Positions 42,820 through 53,442 of a stretch of DNA of 64,000 nt are shown here, piece after piece. The stretch is taken from positions 1-64,000 of the forward strand of contig NZ_JAEULO010000035.1 in NCBI RefSeq assembly GCF_016793705.1, written 5' to 3'. This DNA is from Tabrizicola sp. GTDB lineage: Bacteria; Pseudomonadota; Alphaproteobacteria; Rhodobacterales; Rhodobacteraceae. How positions within the stretch are numbered: position 1 is the stretch's first letter; each line of letters opens with the position of its first letter. The translations under genes and the position numbers were made by a program. The notes under the pieces are model-generated. The model did no database searches and was not told the DNA's origin. It saw only the letters and a list, made by a program, of their open reading frames with translations.

Positions 42820-44349
42820 CTACATCATCCACTCGATCGGGAGGCGGCCGAGGAGGGCCAGGGCGGCGCGCTTGAAGGCGGTGGAGCCGGGTTCGTCGCT
42901 GAGGGGGGTGGCGCTGTCGCTGCCGGTCCAGGTAAGGGCGCCGCCCGCGTCGAGGCCGACCTGCCAGGTGGTGGTGGCGCCGCGGTCCAGCGCGTCGCTG
43001 ATGGCGGTGGCGAGGGCGGGGCTTTCGATCCAGAAGCCCATCTCGCAGTTCAGCCAGACCGAGCGGGGGTCGAAGTTGAAGGAGCCGACGAAGACGGCGC
43101 GGCGGTCAACGGCGAAGACCTTGGCATGCAGGCTGGAGCCGGAGCTGCCGAGGAGGCCCAGCGCATTGCGTTCGGCCTCGGTGCGGGGGGTGCGGCGGAG
43201 TTCGTGTATCTCGACTCCGGCGGAGAGGAGGGGGGCGCGGTACTTGCCGTAGGCGGCGTGGACGGGGAGGACGTCGGTGGCTTCGAGGCTGTTGGTCAGG
43301 ATGCGGACGCGAAGGCCCTGGCGGGCGGCGAAGGCGAGGCGTTCGGTGCCCTCGCGGCCGGGGACGAAATAGGCGGAGATCACCTCGATGGACTGTCGGG
43401 CGGTGCCGATGAGCGGGCCAAGGGCGGTGGCGAGGAGCGTGCCGGCGGGGGCTTCGCCGAGGGCCTTGCGCGGATCGTCGGAGAGGAGCGTGACCGGAAC
43501 CCATTCGAGGACGAGCGTGTGGGCGAGCATGTCCTGCACGAGCCGGCTGTCGCTGACGGAGCGGGCATAGGCGGCGGTGTCGGGGTCGGCGAGGACTTCG
43601 GCTGCAGCGGCGTCGAGGGCGGAGAGGTCGGGCGGCGGGGTGACGAGGAGGTCATGCGGATAGGCGCTGGCGCTGTTCCAGTAGGCGTCGAAATCCGTGG
43701 CGACATCGCCCACGACGGCGCCGGTGGCGAGGACGTCGAAGTCGGAATACTGGATCTCGGCATCGCGGGCGAAATAGATGTCGCCGATGTTGCGGCCGCC
43801 GACGATGGTGGCGACGCCATCGACCGTGAAGGACTTGTTGTGCATCCGCCGGTTGATGCGCGGGAAGTCCAGAAGGTAGGACAGGGCGCGGGGTGAACGC
43901 AGCGAGAAGGGGTTGAAGACGCGGGCCTCGAAATTCGGCAGGCTGTTCAGCGCGGCCAGTTCGGCGTCGAGATCCGGCGTGCCGTTGTCGTCGACGAGAA
44001 GCCGGACGCGGACGCCCCGGTCGGCGGCGGCCTTCAGTTCCTGGAGAAGCGAGAGGCCGGTGCTGTCGCGCTGCCAGATGTAGTAGCGGGCGTCGATCGA
44101 CTGTTCCGCCGCGCGGGCCAGGGCCATGCGGGCGGCATAGGCCTCGATCCCCGGCCAGAGCGGGCGGATGCCGCTGAGGCCGGGATGCGCGGTGGCCTGT
44201 GGCAGGAGCGCCTGACCAAGCCTGGTATCGGGACCGGGCACGAAGGAGTGGGAGGGTGTCGCCCCGTCGTTCGGCGGCAGGCGGAGCAGATAGCGGGCCA
44301 GGGCGAGAGCCAGCAGGAGAAAGACAAGGATGACCAGAAGGCGGCGCAT
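42820..44349 (-). CDS. Phospholipase D family protein (cardiolipin synthase-like)
   Basis: 509 residues with an N-terminal membrane anchor (LLVILVFLLLALALARYLL). Two HKD motifs are complete: His170-Lys172-Asp177 (MHNKSFTVDG) and His408-Lys410-Asp415 (LHAKVFAVDR), each followed by a G-N/S-N element (GGRNIGD, GSFNFDP). The layout matches ClsC/YmdC-type cardiolipin synthases, which join phosphatidylglycerol or other lipids. Its start overlaps the dnaE stop by one base, so it is translated after dnaE. A nuclease role cannot be excluded. Confidence 0.85.
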   Translation of the reverse strand: MRRLLVILVFLLLALALARYLLRLPPNDGATPSHSFVPGPDTRLGQALLPQATAHPGLSGIRPLWPGIEAYAARMALARAAEQSIDARYYIWQRDSTGLSLLQELKAAADRGVRVRLLVDDNGTPDLDAELAALNSLPNFEARVFNPFSLRSPRALSYLLDFPRINRRMHNKSFTVDGVATIVGGRNIGDIYFARDAEIQYSDFDVLATGAVVGDVATDFDAYWNSASAYPHDLLVTPPPDLSALDAAAAEVLADPDTAAYARSVSDSRLVQDMLAHTLVLEWVPVTLLSDDPRKALGEAPAGTLLATALGPLIGTARQSIEVISAYFVPGREGTERLAFAARQGLRVRILTNSLEATDVLPVHAAYGKYRAPLLSAGVEIHELRRTPRTEAERNALGLLGSSGSSLHAKVFAVDRRAVFVGSFNFDPRSVWLNCEMGFWIESPALATAISDALDRGATTTWQVGLDAGGALTWTGSDSATPLSDEPGSTAFKRAALALLGRLPIEWMM

Positions 44350-47300
44350 CAGATTTCCTCGACCGCCAGGACGCCATGGGTGGCCTTGATCGCGCCCTTG
44401 ATCTGGGGGGTCACGGGGTATTGGCCGGGGAGGTCGATGTCGATCTCGCGGCCTGCGGCGTCGGTGACGCAGAGGGTGATGGCCGCGCGGGTGCGGGCTT
44501 CGACCTTGCTGAGGAGGGCGGCGAGGGACTGGGCGGCCTCGGGGCGGGCGAGGTGGATGCGGAGGTCTTGCGCCCCTGCGGTGGCGGTGGCGGTGTCGAT
44601 GGGGGTGATGGCTTGGGCGAGGAGCTTCAGGGTGTCGCCTTCGAGTTCGGCTTTCACGGTGAGGACGACGTTCTGGCCGGCGTCGAGGTGGTCGCGCGAG
44701 GCTTCCAGCACCTCGGAGAAGCAGGTGACTTCGTAGAGGCCGGTCGGGTCGGAGAGCTGGACGAAGGCGAAGCGATTGCCACGGGCGGATTTGCGTTCCT
44801 GGCGGGAGGAGACGGAGCCTGCCAGCTTGGCGATGAGGGGGCCGCGTTCGGCGAGTTGGGTGACCTCGGCAAGGGTTTTGACGTCCTTGCGGCGCAGCGC
44901 GGACATATAGTCGTCGAGCGGGTGGCCGGAGAGGTAGAAGCCGATGGCCTGGTGTTCCTGGGCGAGGCGCTCGGTGGGCAGCCAGTCGTCGCGGAAGGGG
45001 AGGCGGGGTTCGGGGAGGTCGGCCCCGGCGGTGCCGAAGAGCGAGTTCTGGGCGGAGGCGGCGGCTTCGTGGATGGCGGCGGAGTAGGCTCCGAGCGCGT
45101 CGAGGGCTTCGAAGACGCGGGCGCGGTTGGGGTCGAGTTGGTCGAAGGCCCCGGCGCGGGCGAGCATTTCGAGGGGGCGCTTGCCGATGCGTTTGAGGTC
45201 CACGCGGCGGGCGAAGTCGAAGATCGTGACGAAAGGTTTGTCGGCGCGGGCTTGCACGATCAGCTGCATGGCGTCGACGCCGACGTTCTTCAGGGCGCCG
45301 AGGCCGTAGACCACGGCGCCATCGCGGACGGTGAAGGTGGCGAGGCTGGTGTTGACGCAAGGCGCGACGGTGGCGAGGCCCAGCTTGTCGACCTCGCGCT
45401 TGTAGACGGCGAGCTTGTCGGTGAGGTGGATGTCGCAGTTCATCACCGCCGCCATGAATTCGGCCGGGTAGTTTGCCTTGAGATAGGCGGTCTGGTAGCT
45501 GACCACGGCATAGGCGGCGGCGTGGGACTTGTTGAAGCCGTAGTTGGCGAATTTCTCGAGGAGGTCGAAGACCTCACCCGCCTTCTTGGCGTCGATGTTG
45601 TGGGTGGCCTTGCAGCCCTCGATGAACTTGGGGCGTTCCTTGGCCATCTCCTCGGCGATCTTCTTGCCCATTGCGCGGCGGAGGAGATCGGCGCCGCCGA
45701 GGGAATAGCCGCCCATGACCTGTGCGATCTGCATCACCTGTTCCTGGTAGACGATGATGCCCTGGGTTTCGGCGAGGATGTGGTCGATGGTGGGGTGGAT
45801 GGATTCGAGGTCGCGGAGGCCGTTCTTGACCTCGCAATAGGTCGGGATGTTCTCCATCGGGCCGGGGCGGTAGAGGGCGACGAGGGCGACGATGTCCTCG
45901 ATGCAGGTGGGCTTCATCCGGCGGAGCGCGTCCATCATGCCGGAGCTTTCCACCTGGAAGACGGCGACGGTCTTGGCGCTGGCGTAGAGGTCGTAGCTGG
46001 GCTTGTCGTCCAGCGGGATCAGGTTGATGTCGAAGGTGATGCCCCGGAGCTTCAGGAGGTCCATCGCGTTCTGGATGACCGTCAGGGTCTTCAGGCCCAG
46101 GAAGTCGAACTTCACCAGACCGGCGGCTTCGACCCATTTCATGTTGAACTGGGTGGCGGGCATGGTGGAGCGCGGGTCGCGGTAGAGGGGGACCAGCTGG
46201 TCCAGCGGGCGGTCGCCGATCACCACACCGGCGGCGTGGGTGGAGGCGTTACGGTACAGGCCCTCGATCTGGGCGGCATAGTCGAGGAGGCGGCCGACGA
46301 CTTCCTCCTTCGCCGCCTCACGCAAGCGGGGTTCGTCGGCGAGGGCCTTGGTGATGCTGACCGGCTTCACACCTTCGACCGGGATCATCTTCGACAGTTT
46401 GTCGACATGGCCGTAGGAAAGTTGCAGCACCCGGCCCACATCACGGACGGCGGCTTTTGAGAGAAGCGCGCCGAAGGTGATGATCTGGGCGACCTTGTCC
46501 ACGCCGTATTTCTGCTGGACGTAGGTGATCACCTCTTCCCGGCGGTCCATGCAGAAGTCGATGTCGAAGTCGGGCATCGAGACGCGTTCGGGGTTCAGGA
46601 AGCGTTCGAAGAGGAGCGCATAGCGCAGGGGGTCGAGGTCGGTGATCGTCAACGCATAGGCGACCAGCGAGCCTGCGCCGGAGCCCCGGCCCGGACCGAC
46701 GGGGATGCCGTGGTCCTTGGCCCATTTGATGAAATCGGCCACGATCAGGAAATAGCCGGGGAAGCCCATTTTCTCGATGATCGACAGCTCGAAATCGAGG
46801 CGTTCCTGATACTCCTCGGGCGTGGCGGAATGCGGGATGACCTTGAGCCGGGCCTGTAGCCCCTCGTTCGCCTGACGGCGCAGTTCCTGCACCTCGTCAT
46901 CGGCGAATTTCGGCAGGATCGGCTTGCGCTTCGAGGCCGCATAGGCGCAGCGTCTGGCGATCTCGACGGTGTTTTCCAGCGCCTCCGGCAGGTCGGCGAA
47001 GAGGGCGACCATCTCTGCCTCGGACTTGAAGTAATGCTGCGGGGTCAGGCGGCGGCGGGGCTGCTGCTGGTCGACATAGGCACCTTCGGCGATGCAGATC
47101 AGGGCATCGTGCGCCTCGTACATCTCGGCCTTGGGGAAGTAGACGTCGTTGGTGGCGACGATGGGGAGACCCAATTCATAGGCGAGGTCGATGGCGCCGC
47201 GTTCGGCCAAGGCCTCGGTCTCCGGCAGAGCGCCACCGGGGCCGGGGTGGCGTTGCAGTTCGACATAGAGGCGGTTGGGGTAGTTCGCCGCGAGCCGTTC

Positions 47301-47795
47301 CAGAAGGACGCGGGCCTTGGCCTGCTGGCCGGTGGCGTGGAAGCGGCCAAGCGGGCCGTCGGGGCCGCCGGTCAGGCAGATCAGGCCGTCGGCGTTCTGG
47401 GCCAGTTCGTCCAAGGTGACTTGCGGCAGGTTGGCGGAGCCTGTCATCGCGCCGTCGATGTAAAGCCGGGTGTTGAGCCGCATCAGGTTCAGGTAGCCCC
47501 GTTCGTTTTGCGCGAGGAGGACGATGGGCGCGGGCAGGCGCGGGCGTTCGCCCGGCTGAGCGGGGTCGTGGGCGATGCTGATCTGGCAGCCGAGGATGGG
47601 CTGGACCCCTGCCCCCATCGCGGTGACGGAGAACTCCAGCGCGGCGAACATATTGTTGGTGTCGGTCACGGCGACGGCGGGCATCCGCGATTTCACGCAG
47701 AGGTCGACGAGCTTCTTCACCGGCACCGCGCCTTCGAGGAGCGAGTGTTCGGTATGGGTGCGGAGGTGGATGAATCGGGGGGTCGCGCCGGGCAT
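44349..47795 (-). CDS. dnaE: DNA polymerase III subunit alpha DnaE
   Basis: 1148 residues, the normal length of the replicative polymerase. The PHP domain opens PRFIHLRTHTEHSLLEGAVP; the catalytic aspartates lie in PDFDIDFCMDRREEV (about 407-421), and YVQQKYGVDKVAQIITFG and GPGRGSGAGSLVAYAL (palm/fingers) are present. The C-terminal part has an OB fold (GNRFAFVQLSDPTGLYEV). It synthesises DNA within the holoenzyme. The downstream PLD gene is coupled to it, an order with no evident functional logic. Confidence 0.97.
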   Translation of the reverse strand: MPGATPRFIHLRTHTEHSLLEGAVPVKKLVDLCVKSRMPAVAVTDTNNMFAALEFSVTAMGAGVQPILGCQISIAHDPAQPGERPRLPAPIVLLAQNERGYLNLMRLNTRLYIDGAMTGSANLPQVTLDELAQNADGLICLTGGPDGPLGRFHATGQQAKARVLLERLAANYPNRLYVELQRHPGPGGALPETEALAERGAIDLAYELGLPIVATNDVYFPKAEMYEAHDALICIAEGAYVDQQQPRRRLTPQHYFKSEAEMVALFADLPEALENTVEIARRCAYAASKRKPILPKFADDEVQELRRQANEGLQARLKVIPHSATPEEYQERLDFELSIIEKMGFPGYFLIVADFIKWAKDHGIPVGPGRGSGAGSLVAYALTITDLDPLRYALLFERFLNPERVSMPDFDIDFCMDRREEVITYVQQKYGVDKVAQIITFGALLSKAAVRDVGRVLQLSYGHVDKLSKMIPVEGVKPVSITKALADEPRLREAAKEEVVGRLLDYAAQIEGLYRNASTHAAGVVIGDRPLDQLVPLYRDPRSTMPATQFNMKWVEAAGLVKFDFLGLKTLTVIQNAMDLLKLRGITFDINLIPLDDKPSYDLYASAKTVAVFQVESSGMMDALRRMKPTCIEDIVALVALYRPGPMENIPTYCEVKNGLRDLESIHPTIDHILAETQGIIVYQEQVMQIAQVMGGYSLGGADLLRRAMGKKIAEEMAKERPKFIEGCKATHNIDAKKAGEVFDLLEKFANYGFNKSHAAAYAVVSYQTAYLKANYPAEFMAAVMNCDIHLTDKLAVYKREVDKLGLATVAPCVNTSLATFTVRDGAVVYGLGALKNVGVDAMQLIVQARADKPFVTIFDFARRVDLKRIGKRPLEMLARAGAFDQLDPNRARVFEALDALGAYSAAIHEAAASAQNSLFGTAGADLPEPRLPFRDDWLPTERLAQEHQAIGFYLSGHPLDDYMSALRRKDVKTLAEVTQLAERGPLIAKLAGSVSSRQERKSARGNRFAFVQLSDPTGLYEVTCFSEVLEASRDHLDAGQNVVLTVKAELEGDTLKLLAQAITPIDTATATAGAQDLRIHLARPEAAQSLAALLSKVEARTRAAITLCVTDAAGREIDIDLPGQYPVTPQIKGAIKATHGVLAVEEI

Positions 47796-47837
47796 GGGTC
47801 TAGCGTAACCCGGCCCGGCGCGGAGGGGGAAGACCCC

Positions 47838-48377
47838 TTAGGCGGTGGCGTGCGGCACGGGGCGCAGCGCGGCGAGGACGGCCAGTGCGATGACCGAACC
47901 GATGCCACCGAAGACGGCAAGGTCGCTCCAGCCGGGTTTCACCACCATCAGGAAGACGATGGCGAACTGCACGGCATAGTCGATCATCGCCAGCCGCTGG
48001 GTGCGGCGCAGGATCGGCAGGGCCGAGACGGCGCCCCAGGCGTCGGCGGTCTTGACCGCTTTCTCGCAGGACGGGCCGAGGACGGTGGCGCCGAAGCCTG
48101 CGGTGAAGATCACTCCGGCAAGCCCTAGGACGGTGAAGGGCTGCCAGCCCCAGCCTGCGGCGAAGAGGAGGGTGACACCGGAGGCAAGGGTGAAGACGCT
48201 GGCCGGAATGAAGAGGCGCGGTGCAAGCAGGACGGTGGCGCGGACCACGGCGAGCTGGGTGTCGGCGGTGCTGCGACCGGCCAGGATGATGCCGGCGATG
48301 ATCACGGTAAAGCCGCCGCCGACCCAGAGGATCGCGGCGAAAACATGGGCGAATTTGAGGAGGGTTGCGAAGTCCAT
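47838..48377 (-). CDS. DUF2269-like membrane protein
   Basis: 179 residues, about five helices: LLKFAHVFAAILWVGGGFTV, RLFIPASVFTLASGVTLLFA, TVLGLAGVIFTAGFGATVLG, AMIDYAVQFAIVFLMVVKPG and SVIALAVLAALRPV. The first helix with HVFAAILWVGG is typical of DUF2269/CopD-like small membrane proteins, whose role is unknown. It lies upstream of dnaE and is divergent from xdhA. Confidence 0.75.
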   Translation of the reverse strand: MDFATLLKFAHVFAAILWVGGGFTVIIAGIILAGRSTADTQLAVVRATVLLAPRLFIPASVFTLASGVTLLFAAGWGWQPFTVLGLAGVIFTAGFGATVLGPSCEKAVKTADAWGAVSALPILRRTQRLAMIDYAVQFAIVFLMVVKPGWSDLAVFGGIGSVIALAVLAALRPVPHATA

Positions 48378-48678
48378 GGGGAAAATCCATTTGTATGCAT
48401 GCTAACAGTGTGAGGCGTATAGTCGCAGCGTGAAGCGCGGGCGAGTAGGGTATGGCTTACCCCTGCGTCACCGCCCGCCGCCCGGGCGAATTGTGGCGGA
48501 ATTTTCGGCAAATCCTGAAAACAGCTTCGCCTTTTCGCGAGGAATTTGTTCTTGCCTTGAATCGGCAGGCCCGGCTTGATGGAATGATAACCAGAAGAAG
48601 GGTCGCGTGGACCGCTTTACGCCGCATCGGGCGGCCACGCAGATTGCCCTAAACGGGGAGACCGCGGCGGACAGACGA
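48378..48678. promoter_or_regulatory. Divergent spacer between the DUF2269 gene and xdhA
   Basis: 301 bases between divergent genes. It includes a palindromic TGCATGCT-like stretch next to the DUF2269 start (about 48395) and an AT-richer stretch before xdhA (48540-48605). I see no confident promoter pair. No regulator gene of the usual xdh type lies nearby. Confidence 0.4.
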
Positions 48679-50055
48679 ATGAGCGTAGCGTTTCTGTTGA
48701 ACGGAACGCCGGTTCGCGTAGAGGGGGAAGCCCCGACGCGGACGCTGCTGGATTGGCTGCGCGACACGCGGGGCCTTCGCGGCACGAAAGAGGGATGCAA
48801 CGAGGGCGACTGCGGGGCCTGCACCGTGATGGTGACGGATGCCGAGGGGTCGCGCGCGCTGAACGCCTGCATCCTGTTCCTGCCCCAGCTGCACGGCAAG
48901 GCGGTGCGGACGGTCGAGGGAATCTCCGGGCCGAAGGGCGAGATGCATCCGGTGCAGGCGGCGATGGTGTCGCATCATGGCAGCCAGTGCGGGTTCTGCA
49001 CTCCCGGGTTTGTCGTCAGCATGGCGGTGGCGCATCTGAACGGCGATACCGGCCACGACGACGCGCTGGCGGGGAACCTGTGCCGCTGCACGGGGTATGC
49101 TCCGATCGTGCGGGCGGCGGAGGCGGCAGCGGGCGAGGCGGTGCCGGAGTGGATGGTGGCGGACCGGGCGGCGGTTGCCGGCTTCGCGGCGGGAGAGGCT
49201 GGGGTGTTCCGGCCTGCGGATTCCGATGCGCTGGCGGAGTGGTATCTGGCGCACCCGGATGCAGTGCTGGTGGCCGGGGCGACGGATGTGGGGCTTTGGG
49301 TGACGAAGCAGCTGCGCGAGCTGAAGCCGGTGGCGTTCCTGGGGGGCGTCGAGGACCTGAAGGGGATCGAGGTGCGGGGCGGGCAGCTGCATGTCGGGGC
49401 CTGCGTGACGATCTCCGCGCTGCGCGAGGCGGTGGCGGAGCGGTTGCCTTCGTTCGGCGAGATGCTGCGGCGCTATGCGTCGGTGCAGGTGCGGAATGCG
49501 GCAACGATCGGGGGGAATATCGCGAATGGCTCGCCGATTGGAGACGGGCCGCCGGCGCTGATCGCTTTGGGCGCGACGTTGCACCTGCGGCGGGGGGACG
49601 AGATGCGGTCGCTGCCGCTGGAGGCGTTCTTCCTGGACTATCGCAAGCAGGACCGTCGCCCTGGTGAGTTCGTGGCGGGGGTGTCCTTCCCGGAGCGGGC
49701 TCCGGCGTTCAGGTGCTACAAGATTTCCAAGCGGTTCGATCAGGACATTTCGGCGGTCTGCGGGTGTTTCAATGTGACGATCGAGGCGGGCGTGGTGACG
49801 TCCGCGCGGATCGCCTTTGGCGGCATGGCGGGGGTGCCGAAGCGGGCCTCGGCAGCCGAGGCGGCTTTGGTCGGGAAGGTGTGGACTGAAGCCACGGTCG
49901 AGGCGGCGGCGGAGGCGATGGCGGGGGATTTCGCGCCGATGACCGACATGCGGGCGAGTGCCGGGTATCGGATGCTGACGGCGCAGAATCTGCTCAGGCG
50001 GTATTTCCATGACCTGAACGGGGTGGGTGTCTCGGTGCTGGAGGTGTCGGCATGA
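48679..50055 (+). CDS. xdhA: Xanthine dehydrogenase small subunit XdhA
   Basis: 458 residues from the ATG at 48679; 24 codons upstream are open but not protein-like. The N-terminus has the plant-type 2Fe-2S site (Cys40, Cys45, Cys48, Cys64) and the second cluster (Cys104, Cys107, Cys135, Cys137 in CGFCTPGF and CRCTGY). From about 185 the FAD domain carries [16 protein letters not shown] and [17 protein letters not shown]. It passes electrons from the Mo site of XdhB to NAD. It overlaps xdhB by 4 bases. Confidence 0.95.
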   Translation: MSVAFLLNGTPVRVEGEAPTRTLLDWLRDTRGLRGTKEGCNEGDCGACTVMVTDAEGSRALNACILFLPQLHGKAVRTVEGISGPKGEMHPVQAAMVSHHGSQCGFCTPGFVVSMAVAHLNGDTGHDDALAGNLCRCTGYAPIVRAAEAAAGEAVPEWMVADRAAVAGFAAGEAGVFRPADSDALAEWYLAHPDAVLVAGATDVGLWVTKQLRELKPVAFLGGVEDLKGIEVRGGQLHVGACVTISALREAVAERLPSFGEMLRRYASVQVRNAATIGGNIANGSPIGDGPPALIALGATLHLRRGDEMRSLPLEAFFLDYRKQDRRPGEFVAGVSFPERAPAFRCYKISKRFDQDISAVCGCFNVTIEAGVVTSARIAFGGMAGVPKRASAAEAALVGKVWTEATVEAAAEAMAGDFAPMTDMRASAGYRMLTAQNLLRRYFHDLNGVGVSVLEVSA

Positions 50056-52475
50056 GCATGGGGAAAGCCCTGCCGCACGATGCGGCGCCGCTGCATGTGA
50101 CGGGACAGGCGCGGTATATCGACGATCTGTCGATGGCGAATGCGCTGCATCTGGCCTTCGGGCTGTCGACCGTGGCGCATGGCGAGATCACGGGGATCGA
50201 CCTGTCGGCGGTGCGTTCGGCCCCCGGCGTGGTGGCGGTGCTGTCGGCGGAGGATCTGCCGGACATGCCGGATTGCTCGCCTTCGATGCATGACGAGCCT
50301 TTGCTGGCGGTGGGGACGGTGCATTACGTCGGGCAGCCGGTGTTTCTGGTGGTGGCCGAGAGCCATCTGGCGGCGCGGAAGGCGGCGCGGCTGGGGAAGG
50401 TTTCGTATCGGGAATTGCCCGCGCTGCTGACGGTGGACGCGGCATTGGCGGCGGACAGCCGGTTCGAGGGCGGGCCGGTGATCTGGCAGAAGGGTGACGC
50501 AAGCGCGGCGATTGCCGGGGCGCCCCGGCTGGTGGAAGGGTCGTTCGAGGTCGGTGGGCAGGAGCATTTCTATCTGGAAGGCCAGGTCGCCGCGGCAGTG
50601 CCGCAGGAGGGGGGCGACATGGTGGTCCATTCCTCGACCCAGCACCCGACGGAAGTACAGCACAAGGTGGCCCATGCGCTGCACCTGCCGATGAGTTCAG
50701 TCCGGGTGGAAGTGCGGCGGATGGGTGGGGGGTTCGGCGGCAAGGAATCGCAGGGGAACGCCTTGGCCATTGCCTGTGCGGTGGCGGCGCGGCTGACCGG
50801 GCGGCCCTGCCGGATGCGCTATGACCGGGATGACGACATGGTCATCACGGGGAAGCGGCATGACCTGCGGATTTTGTACCGCGCGGGGGTGGATGATGAG
50901 GGGCGGATTCTGGGGCTGGAGTTCACCCATCTGTTCCGCTGCGGCTGGTCGCAGGACCTGTCGCTGCCGGTGGCGGACCGGGCGATGCTCCATGCGGACA
51001 ACTGCTATCATCTGGCCCATGTCCGCATCGAGAGCCACCGGCTGAAGACCAACACCTGCAGCGCCACAGCCTATCGCGGCTTCGGGGGTCCTCAGGGGAT
51101 GGTGGGGGTCGAGCGGGTGCTGGACCATGTGGCATTCGCCGTGGGGCGGGAGCCGCTGGAGGTGCGCAAACTGAACTTCTATCGCGAGATGGATGCCCCC
51201 GGGGGCCAGCCCCCGGACCCCCGGGATATTTCTGGACAGAAAATGTCGAAGGGCGCGAAGGAGGGAGAGGTGGACCTTTCTTCTCGGGGCGCGGCATTGC
51301 CGGTGGGGTCGCACGATTTGCCGACGGATGGCGCGGTGCAGACGACTCCCTATCACATGCCGGTGGAGGATTTCATCGGGCACGAGCTGGTGGCGGAGCT
51401 GGAGCGGACGAGCGACTATCGGGCGCGGAAGGCGAAGATTGCCCGCTGGAACGCGGGGTCGCCGGTGTTGAAGCGGGGGATCGCGCTGACGCCGGTGAAG
51501 TTCGGGATCAGCTTCACGCTGACCTGGCTGAACCAGGCGGGGGCGCTGGTGCATGTCTATCAGGACGGCTCCATCGCGCTGAACCACGGCGGGACCGAGA
51601 TGGGACAGGGGCTGTTCCAGAAGGTCGCGCAGGTGACGGCTTCGGTCTTCGGGCTGGATGTGGGGATGGTGAAGATCACCGCGACGGATACCGGGAAGGT
51701 GCCGAATACCTCGGCGACGGCGGCGTCCTCGGGGTCGGACCTGAACGGGATGGCGGCGAAGGCGGCGGCGGAGACCATCCGCGGGCGGCTGGCGGAGTTT
51801 CTGGCCGAGAAGCATCAGGTGAAGCCCGAGGCGGTGAGGTTCGTCGACGGGGAGGTGAAGGTCGCTGGCGAAAGCTATGACTGGGAGCGCGTGGTGGCCT
51901 GGGCCTATCAGGCGCGGGTCAGCCTGTCCTCGACCGGCTACTACGCCACGCCGAAGATCGTCTGGGACCGGGTCAAGGGCACCGGGCGGCCGTTCTTCTA
52001 TTTCGCCTATGGCGCGGCGGTGACCGAGGTGGTGATCGACCGGCTGACCGGCGAGAACCGCATCCTGCGGGCGGATCTGCTGCATGACACGGGGACCTCG
52101 CTGAACCCGGCTTTGGACGTGGGTCAGGTGGAAGGGGCCTATGTGCAGGGCGCCGGGTGGCTGACGACCGAGGAGCTGGTCTGGGACGGGAAGGGGAGGC
52201 TGGCGACCCATGCGCCGTCGACCTACAAGATCCCGGCCTGTTCGGACCGGCCCCGGGATTTCCGGGTGGCGCTGTGGGGGAGGCCGAACCGCGAGGAGTC
52301 GGTCGGCAAGTCGAAGGCGGTGGGGGAGCCGCCGTTCATGCTGGGGATTTCGGCCTTGTATGCGCTGTCGGATGCGGTGGCGGCGTGCGGGGATGGCTCG
52401 GTCTATCCGGCGCTGGATGCCCCGGCGACGGCGGAGCGGGTGCTGATGGCGGTGCGGAGGGTCGAAGGTGTTTGA
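50052..52475 (+). CDS. xdhB: Xanthine dehydrogenase large (molybdopterin) subunit XdhB
   Basis: 807 residues with the molybdopterin motifs [19 protein letters not shown] and [11 protein letters not shown], oxidising hypoxanthine and xanthine to urate. A sign of insertion lies at 378-430: between LNFY (to 377) and [11 protein letters not shown] (from 431) there are 53 residues where I would expect roughly 10-13. The DNA there includes a palindromic intergenic repeat (51201-51245) supplying residues 384-398. The frame is not interrupted, so the enzyme may still fold, with a surface loop. It overlaps xdhC by 8 bases. Confidence 0.93.
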   Translation: MSMGKALPHDAAPLHVTGQARYIDDLSMANALHLAFGLSTVAHGEITGIDLSAVRSAPGVVAVLSAEDLPDMPDCSPSMHDEPLLAVGTVHYVGQPVFLVVAESHLAARKAARLGKVSYRELPALLTVDAALAADSRFEGGPVIWQKGDASAAIAGAPRLVEGSFEVGGQEHFYLEGQVAAAVPQEGGDMVVHSSTQHPTEVQHKVAHALHLPMSSVRVEVRRMGGGFGGKESQGNALAIACAVAARLTGRPCRMRYDRDDDMVITGKRHDLRILYRAGVDDEGRILGLEFTHLFRCGWSQDLSLPVADRAMLHADNCYHLAHVRIESHRLKTNTCSATAYRGFGGPQGMVGVERVLDHVAFAVGREPLEVRKLNFYREMDAPGGQPPDPRDISGQKMSKGAKEGEVDLSSRGAALPVGSHDLPTDGAVQTTPYHMPVEDFIGHELVAELERTSDYRARKAKIARWNAGSPVLKRGIALTPVKFGISFTLTWLNQAGALVHVYQDGSIALNHGGTEMGQGLFQKVAQVTASVFGLDVGMVKITATDTGKVPNTSATAASSGSDLNGMAAKAAAETIRGRLAEFLAEKHQVKPEAVRFVDGEVKVAGESYDWERVVAWAYQARVSLSSTGYYATPKIVWDRVKGTGRPFFYFAYGAAVTEVVIDRLTGENRILRADLLHDTGTSLNPALDVGQVEGAYVQGAGWLTTEELVWDGKGRLATHAPSTYKIPACSDRPRDFRVALWGRPNREESVGKSKAVGEPPFMLGISALYALSDAVAACGDGSVYPALDAPATAERVLMAVRRVEGV
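51201..51245 (+). repeat. Palindromic repeat element inside xdhB (copy A)
   Basis: GGGGGCCAGCCCCCGGACCC, then CCGGGATATTTCTGGACAG and AAAATG. It matches 55071-55118 in an intergenic space, differing at only a few places and with the same palindromic head and ATATTT...GACAGAAAATG tail. Here it is in frame and is translated as [15 protein letters not shown]. Confidence 0.85.
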
Positions 52476-53442
52476 CCTGGCTGCCTTGTCCTCAGCGCTG
52501 GCTGTGTATGGCCGGGTGGCTCGCGTGGTGATTGCCGCGCATGACGGGTCAAGTCCGCGTGAAGTGGGCGCGTCGATGCTGGTCTGGGAGACCGGCCAGT
52601 CGGGAACGATTGGCGGCGGGGCGCTGGAGTTCGAGGCGGTGACGAAGGCACGGGCGTGGCTGGCGGCGTGGCCCCTTGGTCAGGCGGTTGCGCCCCGCGT
52701 CGAGCGGGTCGCGCTTGGCCCGAGCCTTGGCCAATGCTGTGGCGGGGCGGTGACGTTGTGGACCGAGGTGTTCGAGGCGCTGCCGGAACCGGTGGCAGGT
52801 GTCGTGGCGCGGGGACCGGGAACGATGCCCTTGGCGGTGAAGCGGGTGCTGGTCGCCGCGCGGGGGCAAGGGCTGCGGCCTGCCTCCGGGCTGGTGGCGG
52901 GCTGGCTGGTCGAGCCGGTGGCGGAGGCGCAGCGGCAGGTCTGGATCTGGGGCGCGGGGCATGTCGGCCGGGCGCTGGTGGCGGTGCTGGCACCCTTGCC
53001 GGGGATCGCGATCACCTGGGTCGATACCGGGCCGGAGCGGTTTCCCGAGGGGGTGCCGGAGGGGGTCACGCCGGTCTGGGCGGAGCGGCCCGAGGCGCTG
53101 GCGGGCCATGTGCCGGTGGCGGCGGAGCATCTGATCGTCACCTATTCGCATGCTCTGGACCTGGAATTGTGCCACCGGCTTCTGGGCCGGGGGTTCGGCT
53201 GGCTGGGCCTGATCGGAAGCGCAACGAAATGGGCGCGGTTCCGGTCGCGTCTCAGGGCCCTGGGCCATTCCGGTGCGGAGATCGACCGCATTACCTGTCC
53301 CATCGGGGACGTGAGCCTGGGCAAGCATCCGCAGGCCATCGCCATCGGTGTGGGATTGCAACTCTTGAAGAACAAACACAAATCCGAGACGGAGATCGCG
53401 GATGACAGGGACGGAAAGACAAGGCGCGGACGCTCGGCCTGA
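52468..53442 (+). CDS. xdhC: Xanthine dehydrogenase accessory protein XdhC
   Basis: 324 residues. The N-terminal part has the XdhC CoxF-like segment (SLGQCCGGAV, 86-95) and the C-terminal half a Rossmann site (VWIWGAGHVGRAL, 158-170), then LIVTYSHALDLELCH and FGWLGLIGSATKWARFRSRL. XdhC binds and sulfurates the molybdenum cofactor and inserts it into XdhB. It overlaps xdhB by 8 bases and runs 41 bases past the start of the ABC ATPase, which links enzyme maturation and import on one transcript. Confidence 0.93.
   Translation: MFDLAALSSALAVYGRVARVVIAAHDGSSPREVGASMLVWETGQSGTIGGGALEFEAVTKARAWLAAWPLGQAVAPRVERVALGPSLGQCCGGAVTLWTEVFEALPEPVAGVVARGPGTMPLAVKRVLVAARGQGLRPASGLVAGWLVEPVAEAQRQVWIWGAGHVGRALVAVLAPLPGIAITWVDTGPERFPEGVPEGVTPVWAERPEALAGHVPVAAEHLIVTYSHALDLELCHRLLGRGFGWLGLIGSATKWARFRSRLRALGHSGAEIDRITCPIGDVSLGKHPQAIAIGVGLQLLKNKHKSETEIADDRDGKTRRGRSA

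Noticed and set aside
42820-44349. The PLD-family protein as a defence nuclease
   Set aside because: The N-terminal membrane anchor, two complete HKD motifs and size fit a cardiolipin synthase-like enzyme, and no helicase or partner gene is present.
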